From: Euperipatoides rowelli
Lineage: Eukaryota; Onychophora; Udeonychophora; Euonychophora; Peripatopsidae
Assembly: GCA_003024985.2 (NCBI GenBank)
Contig: PXIH01S0001995.1
Strand: one strand, 5' to 3'
Length of the DNA stretch: 12,480 nt
The notes under the pieces were generated by a model that ran no database searches, was not told the DNA's origin, and worked only from the letters and a program-made list of their open reading frames with translations. A program made the translations under genes and the position numbers. Positions within the stretch are counted from its first letter, which is position 1, and every line of letters begins with the position of its first letter. This document shows positions 1 to 7,448 of this stretch, piece by piece.

Positions 1-132
1 CAAACATTACAACGTGCTTTTAATCCTGTCCCCATTTACACTGCCCATGCGCCACCTGGCTACTCCTTTATTCCTTTGGCATCCAAGATACCACACTTTC
101 AATGCAGTAGTAACGTCTATTCATTACTCTGA
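1..132 (+). CDS. Candidate 3'-terminal exon, gene entering from the left (partial)
   Basis: The frame starting at base 1 is open for 43 codons and stops at TGA 130-132. Its product is mixed and protein-like, containing the stretch AHAPPGYSFIPL. I do not recognise the family and see no domain, signal peptide or membrane segment. The segment is clearly richer in G+C than the DNA after it, which is why I treat it as a possible exon. The frame starting at base 2 is also open and runs to TAA 140-142 (46 codons), so the reading frame is not settled. No start is visible because the frame enters from outside the window. AATAAA hexamers beginning 27 bases after the TGA agree with this being the end of a transcript. 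It could equally be a remnant of a transposable element or a chance opening. Confidence 0.4.
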   Translation, partial: QTLQRAFNPVPIYTAHAPPGYSFIPLASKIPHFQCSSNVYSLL

Positions 133-158
133 TGAATCATAAATCAAAATCTTGTTTG

Positions 159-263
159 AATAAATTGTTGAAATATTTCAGTTGTTGAATCCTTGTAAAT
201 ACCTTTAAAACTCATAATCAACTAATTTCATAACTTTTAAATAAATTTAACTTACAAAATAAA
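159..263 (+). promoter_or_regulatory. Cluster of poly(A) signal hexamers
   Basis: AATAAA occurs at 159-164, 240-245 and 258-263. The first is followed within 30 bases by TTGTTG-type, T/G-rich sequence of the kind found downstream of cleavage sites. It sits just after the stop of the candidate exon at 1-132. In DNA this AT-rich the hexamer is common by chance, so position is the main argument. Confidence 0.35.
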
Positions 264-1020
264 AACATTTTTAGGAGACCTAAAATCGTTTACATCTATA
301 TTCCGGCAAGTCTGTGCATGCTCTTTTATGCATCTATTTAAGCTTTTATATAGCCTACCATGGCTATAGATACATCAAACGGATTGGAAATTGACCTAAA
401 ACATTCAACACAATTCCTCACGTCAGCCAAATAATTACGTTACTAGAATTCTTTTTTTATCCATTCACTGCCAGGTTCTCCCGATTCCAACAAAAATGAG
501 AGAATATACAGTAATTTCCTCATTAGATTTTCAAATTGTGTTCGGCTGTAAAATTACTGGTTATTAATTTTTATTTGCTTGTTTATAATGTTCAATATAT
601 CATATTAAAAAGACGCAATTCCTCTTTACAAAAAAAAAAAAAAAAGATTTTTTGAAATCTTTATAATTGTAATTGAATATTGTACACTCAAAATATATTC
701 TGGTTTTTCTCTGTCTACCTTCATTAACTATCTCATCTTCGCTATCATCTAAAATATTTTTTTAATTATTTGGCATAAACAAAGTGCAACATTTTTTTTT
801 TGTGTGAAAGGGATTTTCACAGTAATTTATAATTATTTAATTAATTTTTTTGTAAATGTTATAATTTATGATTTTGTATACTGTATAGCTTACTATTACA
901 GTATATCTAAACCACTTGTCTTATGATTTATTAAGTATTTACAGTATGTGTCAATCACTTACTGTAATAGGCTTTTGTCATTGTAAAGTGCTATTTAAAT
1001 TAAATAAATAACTTCTGCTA
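264..1020. other. AT-rich noncoding DNA
   Basis: I see no gene here. The stretch contains an A16 run at 630-645 and several T runs. TACAGTA/TACTGTA-type words occur near 508, 881, 899, 941 and 960. One AATAAATAA-like word near 1000 is unremarkable at this composition. Confidence 0.7.
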
Positions 1021-1139
1021 GAACTAGAACATAGTTCTTGCATGTTCACGAAAGAAAGACTTCCGGTTGTAGTTCTCAGTACTTTGTTGACGTTCGTATA
1101 AGTTCTCAGAACTGGTTCAGAACCTTTTCGTGAATGCAC
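1021..1139. repeat. Fold-back block of GTTCT/AGAAC palindromes (MITE-like)
   Basis: The left arm begins GCATGTTCACGAAAG (1040-1054). The right arm, CTTTTCGTGAATGC (1124-1137), is its reverse complement apart from small indels. Inside, AGTTCTCAG on the left matches AGTTCTGAG on the reverse complement of the right, so the imperfect pairing extends well inward. Several perfect short palindromes lie in the block: AGAAC-ATA-GTTCT (1026-1038), AGTTCT-C-AGAACT overlapping at 1101-1113, and GGTTC-A-GAACC (1114-1124). The block is GC-richer than its flanks and has no coding frame. A small non-autonomous DNA element or other fold-back repeat fits best. I see no clear target-site duplication, so the boundaries are approximate. 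Confidence 0.5.
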
Positions 1140-1153
1140 CCTTCATCTCATTC

Positions 1154-1173
1154 GACATGTCAATATTTGACAT
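1154..1173. repeat. Overlapping short palindromes
   Basis: GACATGTC (1154-1161) is a perfect palindrome. It overlaps the inverted pair ATGTCAA / TTGACAT (1157-1163 and 1167-1173), which is separated by TAT. It lies just outside the fold-back block at 1021-1139 and may belong to it or be a separate protein-binding site. Confidence 0.35.
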
Positions 1174-2365
1174 TTTACGAAGACAAAAATCTTGAGAACT
1201 GAAGAAATGTAGTCATAACATTTTTATGCTTAAATTTTTAAACATGGGTCCCCCCAGGATAATTGGTATGTTGGATTGGTTCATTTTTAAAAGACAGAAC
1301 AATGATAATTCAGAAAGTTGGTACATCTCATGCAATTTGAGTACTGGTACCACAGAATAGGGTTCGCGATTACTTGATTTTTATAATTATAGTGGATGAT
1401 ATTTCAAGACAACCCACTGCAGAATCATGTACATGGAAGACCTTACAGTGATATCAGTTATTCCTATAAACAATGATTCTACACTTCAGAAAACTGCATA
1501 ATTTGTCAAGATTCAAATTTAGCACTACTATCTCTCAATCCTGATATATGTACTTTAATGATACATTAGAGTACAAAAGAAATAATCCCATAGTGTATTA
1601 TGAAATAACCATAGTAAGATAGTGGGGCCATTTGTAAAACTTTTGAGAGTATGAATTAAAATTTGATGCACATATTGACCATATTGCTTTAGCCACCAAT
1701 AGAAAAATATTTTTATTGTGTAGTCTAAGAAGAATGGGTGCAAATGTTAATACCATAATTAATTCTTATATTTACATAGCAATTGTTAGAATTTTGTTTA
1801 TTAATGTGACCTAAAGACAGCCTAAATAACAGAAATATTGGAACAGGTCCAAAAGCAAACATAATTGCCATGGCTGTCATATGTTAATTACTTGTCTATA
1901 AATATGTTGAACTTTGATTCCTTATATGACAGAAGACGACCCTAATGAAAAAGATTTCCCTTGGTCTTTTTAACTCTTTCCCTGATCTAATTCCTTCATC
2001 TAGGTTGGAAGTAGTGGACGGGTAATGTAGTCTACTGATATGATTGATAGTCATATATTACAACTGATAGGTACAAGAGATATCTATGATACATATAATG
2101 AATTAAATTAATACTTTATTTTTAACTAGTGAAAGTGCCCAACGGAAGCTAAGTGGAAATGATCAAACTACAATTTTTTATGAATCACTAAAGAAAAAAA
2201 GTAAATTGAAAGTGTAGCAATTATCATGACTTTCATAATGATTAATCTACTAATGGATTAATATGTTGTACTTCTTTCATTTTATCATTGCGATAGGAAA
2301 TTCTACCTATGTGAACCCAAAACATCTTAGAAAGATAAGATTGATAATGTGCTGGTTGTAATATG
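1174..2365. other. Noncoding DNA, no supported gene
   Basis: Only short openings are present, such as 26 codons at about 1397-1477 on the plus strand (beginning MIFQDN). These are not enough to call a gene. A C6 run lies at 1252-1257. A 62-codon minus-strand opening at 1555-1743 is rich in Phe, Tyr and Trp and has no exon-like composition. Confidence 0.6.
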
Positions 2366-2647
2366 TCAAGTAAAGTTCAAAGATGTTGCCATTGTTTGAG
2401 TGAGAGAAATGTTCATGTGATTATTGCAGATTTGATCACTCTCTAATGCACAGATCGTAATACATTTATTGATGAAGCACAAATGACATGGTGCTGTACA
2501 GCTCCGAAGGTCGAGCAGTTTAGGCTGTTGTTGCCGGAGCAAGTGCTTATATGGGGTCAAGGGTTCCATGCCATACAGCCCCGATGCGGAAAGTAAATAA
2601 TTTTCTTTCTGAGCTAGTACGCACCGGGAGTTCTTTCTATATATTTT
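2366..2647 (-). CDS. Unidentified Cys-rich open frame (weak)
   Basis: On the minus strand the frame is open from just after the TGA at 2648-2650 to a TGA at 2366-2368, about 93 codons. A genuine ATG at 2567-2569 would give 67 residues. From that ATG the product has a cluster CTAPCHLC followed by CITIC near residues 24-41, that is, closely spaced cysteines that could bind metal or be accidental. The part around 2440-2600 is GC-richer than its surroundings. No known family is recognised, no promoter is evident, and the plus strand carries T-rich tracts ending in AG at 2654 and 2745. One open frame of this length is about what chance predicts here, so I rate it low. Confidence 0.2.
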   Translation of the reverse strand, partial: KIYRKNSRCVLAQKENYLLSASGLYGMEPLTPYKHLLRQQQPKLLDLRSCTAPCHLCFINKCITICALESDQICNNHMNISLTQTMATSLNFT

Positions 2648-2884
2648 TCAATAGGTTAACTAGTCTGCTCACAAAATTGGATTTATGGCAGAGGTCAGAA
2701 TATTGAAGCCTGGAGTGTTATCATAATTTCCCTTTATGTGCAGAAGTCCTAAGCAACACTGTATGAGAAAAAAAAAAGAACTGGAATCCAGGTGGGGCCC
2801 TTACCTATTTTTGATAATCATCTTGTTCATAAAGATTTAATAAACATTTTTTTTTGTTGTATGGACGCTGTTTATTTTTGCTTG
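2648..2884. other. Noncoding DNA with 3'-splice-site-like tracts
   Basis: Two plus-strand pyrimidine-rich tracts end in AG: TTTTTCAATAG (2644-2654) and TTTCCCTTTATGTGCAG (2729-2745). The sequence after them opens only briefly, so no exon is called. GGTGGGGCCCTTAC (2791-2804) shares a word with the GC-rich repeat described at 2885 and 12163. Confidence 0.35.
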
Positions 2885-3075
2885 GCATATGGGCCCCTGG
2901 TCCAGGTCTACAGGGACCCCCCCCCCCTCTAGTCACCCATGGTCTTAACTATGGAGTTTCTTCATACAAGCCCACCCTCCTGGCCCTGGGACTAAAGCCC
3001 AACACCCCACTATGTGGGGGCCCTACTTATATCTATTGTTCTGGTGTTGACCCCTTGAGTCACTGACCTGCATGG
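2885..3075. repeat. GC-rich interspersed-repeat fragment with C11 run
   Basis: This is the most GC-rich stretch of the window, with sharp contrast to both flanks. It contains GGGCCC, a C11 run (2917-2927) and many CCC/GGG words. The order GGGCCC, TCTA, C-run, CATG, TCT, ATGG/GTGGG also occurs at 12163-12220, which suggests two diverged copies of one repeat. A 70-codon opening across it has only a TTG at its left end and a Pro/Gly-rich product explained by the C/G runs, so I do not call a gene. CACC...ATGG..TAACTAT recurs at 2935 and 3091, a weak hint of internal duplication. Confidence 0.45.
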
Positions 3076-3928
3076 TGGGCCTGTTATTTACACCACTATG
3101 GTTATAACTATTGTGGGTTTTACTATGTTATTCCACTATTTCATTAAAACCCCCTTTTAAATTCAACCATAAGTCAATATTGTAAAGCATACATTTCATA
3201 TATTTTATTTAATTGGTCTAAGCATAAAGAAGAGAAATTCAACCATTATTTTTGCTAAATTAATATTTGTGTAAAAATAAAACTTTTGTATGTTTATCTA
3301 GTTACAGTAGCCTATGTCTTTTCAGACTACAATTTATTTTCTTTTTAAATTTTAACAAAACATTAAAAAAAAAAGTTAAAATGCATTAAATTAAAATTTA
3401 TTTTTATGAAAAGAAATGTTTCAAGCCTTGGAATCAATCTAAGAAAGAATTTTTAATTGCAAAATATTTCATCATTTTTTTTNTTATTATTTCCAATTGT
3501 TATGATTCAATGCCTAAAATGATGACAAGGCAGTTTAATAGCTGCAGGTTAATTAAATTGTTTATATTAGTCAGTAAATGTGTATTTTTGAGAAAGAGGG
3601 AACAAAAAGTAATTATACCACACATTACAATTAGTCAAATGAATTCCCAAGAGCTAATTTATGAGAGAAACACAATCCCTATGGATAAATAAACTAAACT
3701 ATTTCAGATATATTACTTTTTAATAAAAGTTGAAATGAAAAAAATAATTCACCGAATATTTTTTTTTTAAAGAAATCTTTTAAATTAATGTTGTGTGGTT
3801 ACATGAATTTATACGCTACTTTATTATTGCTGGTACTAAATTGCAGTGTATATACAGTATATTTTTAATTCAATAAATTAAAATATTTTATAGGATTTCA
3901 ATGGAGTGCAGTTCAATACAAATTACTA
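3076..3928. other. AT-rich noncoding DNA with one unresolved base
   Basis: No gene is supported. The only undetermined base of the window is the N at 3483, inside a T run, as expected from a homopolymer sequencing or assembly problem. The palindromic word TATATACAGTATAT lies near 3848-3861. A 60-codon opening at 3510-3692 begins with a true ATG but is AT-driven and has no recognisable features. Confidence 0.6.
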
Positions 3929-3981
3929 TCACGTGACACACAATCACATGACCACAATCTGGGAAATGTTCTTATGACGTG
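3929..3981. promoter_or_regulatory. Paired E-box-like sites plus a CRE-like half site
   Basis: TCACGTGAC (3929-3937) and TCACATGAC (3944-3952) are near-identical 9-mers set 15 bp apart. TGACGTG follows at 3975-3981. CACGTG/CACATG cores flanked by TC and GA are the type bound by bHLH-zip factors of the USF/MITF/TFE class, and TGACGTG resembles a CREB/ATF site. This is motif matching only; no transcription start or gene is tied to the cluster. Confidence 0.3.
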
Positions 3982-4095
3982 AACAAACCAGCAGTCAAAA
4001 ATGTAAGGAATCTAATTAAACTAAGATAAATTACAGAGAAGAACTTTTAGCTTTATGAACAGAATATAAAGCAGCCCAAAGACCTCAATAGAATA

Positions 4096-4203
4096 CTAAA
4101 TGTTGGTAAGGCAGTCTAAAAACATGCTGACATCCTGCCAGGCTAATCGGTAACCAGCCATGGGCAAGGTCAACTCCTGGTCATGGGGATTCCACAATTC
4201 AGG
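4096..4203 (-). CDS. Short exon-like open frame or element remnant
   Basis: On the minus strand the frame is open for 35 codons from just after a TAG (4204-4206) to TAG at 4096-4098. The product includes NPHDQELTLP and AGYRLAWQDVSMF, a mixed composition unlike the Phe/Tyr/Lys/Asn-rich noise elsewhere. Bases 4130-4200 are close to half G+C in AT-rich surroundings. The preceding TAG could serve as the AG of a 3' splice site, although its pyrimidine tract is poor. I do not recognise the peptide. Alternatives are a terminal exon of a minus-strand gene, or a fragment of a repeat whose composition differs from the host DNA. Confidence 0.22.
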   Translation of the reverse strand, partial: PELWNPHDQELTLPMAGYRLAWQDVSMFLDCLTNI

Positions 4204-5117
4204 CTACATACAATAATATCTAACTTTTTAAGACATTCAAGTCAGCAGACTAATTGAAGAAAATGGTGGGTGGGGGTGGGAGATATCAAGTTCTTGGGTA
4301 ATTAAAATAAAATTAACAAAATTAATTATTTTAAGGCAATGTCATCAGATATCTTTATTTTTTTTTTTTAAACTGTACAATTTACTTAAATAAATCTTTC
4401 CTTTTAAAATTTGTTTCCAAGAAATTATTAAATGGAATTTTGAAAAGAAAAGATTATATAGTAAGCCCTCTAATCAGCTGGAAGAATTTTTAAATAAAAT
4501 ATGAAAAAAAAAATTGTGATGAATACAAGTCTTATCAAAATAAACTATTCATTAGAAACTAGAAATTATAATATTTTTTTTTTTTTTTTTTAATTCTTTA
4601 AAAAAAAATAATAAATGCAAACTTTTCAATTAAGGAAAAATAAATATTTACATGGATGCAAGTTTTATTGAAATGCACGTTTTATTTTCAACAACAACAA
4701 CAAAAATAGTGCAAACAAAAATTAAAATTAAATAGAATTTTAACAAATATTTTAATTTACAGATAATGTTTATATAATTAAATTGATCTGTCATTATTTT
4801 AAAATTGATGTGAAGAAAAAAAAAATATAATGATGTAGCCCAAAGTCAAATTCATATAAGGGGAGGGGAATAAAAATAAGCATAATTATCTTGTATCTTA
4901 TTAATTGGCAATAACATAACCAAAATATGTAAACAAATACAGGTACCTGTTCACTTTTTTGGTCTTTGGTATATACTGTATTTAGCACCCTGACTTATTA
5001 ACATGAAACTAGATAAAATCTCTATAATTAAACAAAAAAAGCCTAAGATAACGTCATTAAGCCCAGGTGATTGATATTTTTATTAAAAAAAAAAAGACTA
5101 CACTAATATAAACAATA
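4204..5117. other. AT-rich noncoding DNA with homopolymers and a G-rich tract
   Basis: No gene is supported. The stretch contains a G-rich tract at 4265-4280 (runs of 2, 3, 5 and 3 G separated by single T), T12 at 4358-4369, T18 at 4574-4591 followed shortly by A9 at 4600-4608, and (CAA)5 at 4689-4703. A 64-codon minus-strand opening at 4794-4988 is dominated by Phe, Tyr, Leu and Ile and looks like composition noise. Confidence 0.6.
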
Positions 5118-5145
5118 CTGATGAGATAATTAACAATTATTGAAA
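5118..5145 (+). other. Partial hammerhead-ribozyme-like core
   Basis: CTGATGA (5118-5124) is followed at once by a perfect 6 bp stem, ATAATT / AATTAT (5126-5131 and 5135-5140), with loop AAC. The stem is extended by a G-T pair (5125/5141), and GAAA follows at 5142-5145. This is the order of a hammerhead's conserved box, stem II and second box. The usual G-C closing pair of stem II is G-U here. I cannot find convincing stems I and III on either side, so this may be chance or a dead relic. Confidence 0.12.
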
Positions 5146-6077
5146 ACAAGATGTGTAAAACAGTTTTCTTTTTTTTTTCCTAAATTAAATAAACTATTAA
5201 AAGATTTCAACTGTTTGACCACAATGTAACAACAATCTGAAAGTGGTTTCTTTTCTCTCTTTTTCAATCTTGCATTATTTTAATCTGAACAGACATGAAC
5301 AATCAGCATCAACTTGCTCTACTCAAACAAATACTCCATCCTAACATAGCATGATAAGAATTTCCCCTAGGGCCCGCACTGGTTCAACCTGTCCATCATG
5401 TGCTTTTGAACTAAGTAATCAAACATTACAAGAATTTGCAGGCATTAAGCTAGAGTTTACAAATCCACTTATCTTATAATACAAAACACATACCTAAAAT
5501 GGACTTTTGTTAAGATATTAAATCCTTTCAAAATTCTTAAAAAGATTGTGGCTGTCTAATTAAAATGATATGGAAAAATTATTTCTTGAATTGTCAGAAA
5601 AAAAAAGTTCTAATAGATAATAAATAATGATTCAATGTGTCAAATATTAAAAAAAAAGGAATATGTAAATGAAGTCAAGGATTATTAAATGGCATTATTG
5701 GTAATTATTTCAATAATATGAATGTTTACATTCCAACAAGACTTAGCAACAAAAAAAAAATCATGTTCATTTAGCTAAGCAAAATGGAAAAAAAAATACT
5801 TTAGAGTAATACACTATTAATAATGATTCATATGGTAGTAATTAATACCATCTTCTCACATACTGTAATAAAAAAATATATTTCAACACATAAATTAGAT
5901 GAAAAAAAAGCATTATAAAACAAAAAAGAAACCATTTAAATATAATTTTCATAGATTACGTGTTCAACAATTTAAGAGAATGGGATTTTTTTTTCACATT
6001 ATAAAAGAAATATTGAAATAATATTGAAGGCTTGGTATAGGCTACAGTATTGGAGAATCTACTTGCTCTTTCTTATG
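5146..6077. other. A-rich noncoding DNA
   Basis: No gene is supported. The plus strand carries many A7-A10 runs and A exceeds T: in 5881-5940 I count 36 A and 13 T. A small GC-richer island at 5350-5400 contains CCCTAGGG and GGGCCC; on the minus strand it has a 23-codon opening ending at 5367 (containing MMDRLNQCGP), too short to call. Confidence 0.55.
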
Positions 6078-6190
6078 TAATTGATTACAATTACTTTTGT
6101 AATTGACTTCAGTTATAATTAGTCTCAATTATTTCTATAATTGGTTTCAAATAGAAGATTACAATGAAATTTTAGTAACTTTCAAGAGTA
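6078..6190. repeat. Degenerate 36-38 bp minisatellite with TAAT-core sites
   Basis: Two adjacent 38 bp units (6078-6115 and 6116-6153) agree at roughly two-thirds of positions, and most differences are transitions. A third, more diverged unit follows from about 6152, sharing GATTACAAT and GTAA..TTCA. Units one and two each carry three TAATTR/CAATTA words, at 6078, 6088, 6100 and 6116, 6126, 6138. The spacing therefore repeats as 10, 12, 16, 10, 12. Such cores are typical homeodomain targets, but the duplication alone explains the regular spacing. Confidence 0.6.
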
Positions 6191-6234
6191 TAAATTCAGC
6201 ATTTTTCATAATTTGAGAATGGGGTAGAAAATCA

Positions 6235-6600
6235 GATATATGCTAATTTTTGCCTGTTTATTCATTATAGTTTGCAATCCAGAGGATTTCAACAAATGAT
6301 ATTGAGTGATTTTACAGCCAGGTTTTTTTTTTGTCTGCTGTCCTGTGGAGCACTAATTTTTTGCTTGTTTATTTATTTTAGGTATATGATAGTATTCTTG
6401 TGATCTTTGGTGTTAGCTATCAAGACTTTAATGAGAATTAAAATGTTGAGTGATTTTCACTGCCAACATTTTCCGTCCGTAGTTCTGTGGAGCACTATAT
6501 TTAATAGGTTTATATGCTCATTTTTGCTATTTATTCATTATAGATAACATTTTATTCATTTATTAATTTGTTTATTATGGTGATTTTAGTATAATTTGTT
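6235..6600. repeat. Three diverged tandem copies of a ~140 bp unit
   Basis: Anchor words recur in the same order. The first anchor is TTTTTGC..TTTATT.ATTxTAG, ending at 6270, 6381 and 6543. The second is GTGATTTT, starting at 6306, 6450 and 6580. The third is CTGTGGAGCACTA, at 6343-6355 and 6485-6497. The first and third copies are closest over their first anchor (TGCTMATTTTTGC...ATTCATTATAG). Indels of about 34 and 21 bp separate the copies, which explains the uneven period (about 110 to 165 bp between first anchors, 142-144 bp between later ones). No coding frame spans it. The third copy fades out after about 6600. Confidence 0.7.
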
Positions 6601-7035
6601 CCTTGTGAATATTGGACGATCTGACTTTATATTCTAAATTATAATGGCTATTGTACTTACTTGGGTTAATTTTGATATAGTATGCCCCATAATGTAGGTG
6701 AAAATGATAAAGCCATTCTTTGTGACTCGTTCTATGAGGTACCATTCCAAGTGTTTAAATATTTCCGCTAGTCGTTAAAAAGTTTTACAGTCAGATAAAA
6801 CACCATGGCTGTGTAATAAATGTGGAAAAAAAACTTAACGATCCCTTGTCTTCGAGTGATATTGGAAAAATTACAGTGAAATTTTCAAGGGTGATAAGAC
6901 TGAAAGATATACTATCAGCCAATTTTTTTAATGTATATAGAAAGAGCATCCATAGAATTCATGAATTTCTAATTTTTTTAAAAATGTAATGTTCCATTCA
7001 TTTTATATTAATATTTTAAAAATTTGTTGAAGTGT
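6601..7035. other. Noncoding DNA with an outlying repeat copy
   Basis: TTACAGTGAAATTTT then CAAGGGTGATAA (6871-6897) matches TTACAATGAAATTTT then CAAGAGTATAA (6159-6193), apart from a 9 bp gap and a few substitutions. Part of the minisatellite region is therefore duplicated about 710 bp downstream. I see no gene in the rest. Confidence 0.5.

Positions 7036-7062
<27 letters not shown>
7036..7062. repeat. (AC)n microsatellite
   Basis: An uninterrupted AC dinucleotide repeat of 13.5 units is followed directly by an A run. Confidence 0.97.
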
Positions 7063-7066
<4 letters not shown>

Positions 7067-7115
7067 AAACCTGCAAAAGTGATGACAGTGAGTGAAACGT
7101 CACATTAGGACCTCT

Positions 7116-7448
7116 TTACTTCTGGCTATGGTAAATGTTATGGGTGCTAATGGGTAGTAGTAAATTGAACCAATTTTTTAAAATTCTACTTTTTATATTT
7201 TTGTTAATTACATAGATTGGTTTATTTTTATTATTTAATATACTATTTAAAATGACAGATGATGATGATGATAGGAGTACAGCCAAATTTATATGAGCCT
7301 CTGCAATCGATAGGTATACAGACTCAGCTAGCGCCTCAAGTTCCACAGATACGAATGAGTTTTTATATTTAGGGTTATGGCATAGAATAAAATTTAAATA
7401 AGACACAGGGTCTAAACTTGAAATTATTAACTTAATAATAAAAAAAGG
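7116..7448 (-). CDS. Unidentified minus-strand open frame (weak)
   Basis: On the minus strand the frame is open from just after the TAG at 7449-7451 to a stop at 7116-7118, about 110 codons. There is no ATG at its left end; a GTG at 7404-7406 is the first start-like codon, which would be unusual for a nuclear gene. The part at about 7275-7360 is GC-richer and encodes VELEALAESVYLSIAEAHIN, a plausible amphipathic helix. A Ser5 run from (ATC)5 at 7258-7272 follows. After that the product becomes Asn/Lys/Ile-rich, like noise. If real, the centre may be an exon with splice sites I cannot place. No family is recognised. Confidence 0.2.
   Translation of the reverse strand, partial: PFFIIKLIISSLDPVSYLNFILCHNPKYKNSFVSVELEALAESVYLSIAEAHINLAVLLSSSSSVILNSILNNKNKPIYVINKNIKSRILKNWFNLLLPISTHNIYHSQK
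7258..7272. repeat. (GAT)5 trinucleotide microsatellite
   Basis: Five GAT units in a row. On the minus strand they encode a serine run inside the weak open frame at 7116-7448. Confidence 0.9.

Noticed and set aside
124-162. Second hammerhead from CTGATGA at 128-134
   Set aside because: No stem II follows and no GAAA box lies at a suitable distance.
630-645. A16 run as the tail of a retroposed gene copy
   Set aside because: No gene-like sequence precedes it, no target-site duplication is visible, and similar runs occur throughout the window.
2854-3066. 70-codon Pro/Gly-rich plus-strand open frame
   Set aside because: It begins at TTG and its product follows from the C and G runs of a repeat fragment that has a relative at 12163-12220.
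5373-5400. tRNA or tRNA-derived element from GGTTCAACCTG
   Set aside because: It resembles a B box but the final positions do not match, no A box lies at the proper distance and no cloverleaf can be drawn.
7079-7140. C/D box small nucleolar RNA starting with GTGATGA
   Set aside because: No CTGA D box at a suitable distance and no terminal stem was found.
7368-7377. Telomere-like TTAGGG word
   Set aside because: It is a single TTAGGG with no tandem repetition.
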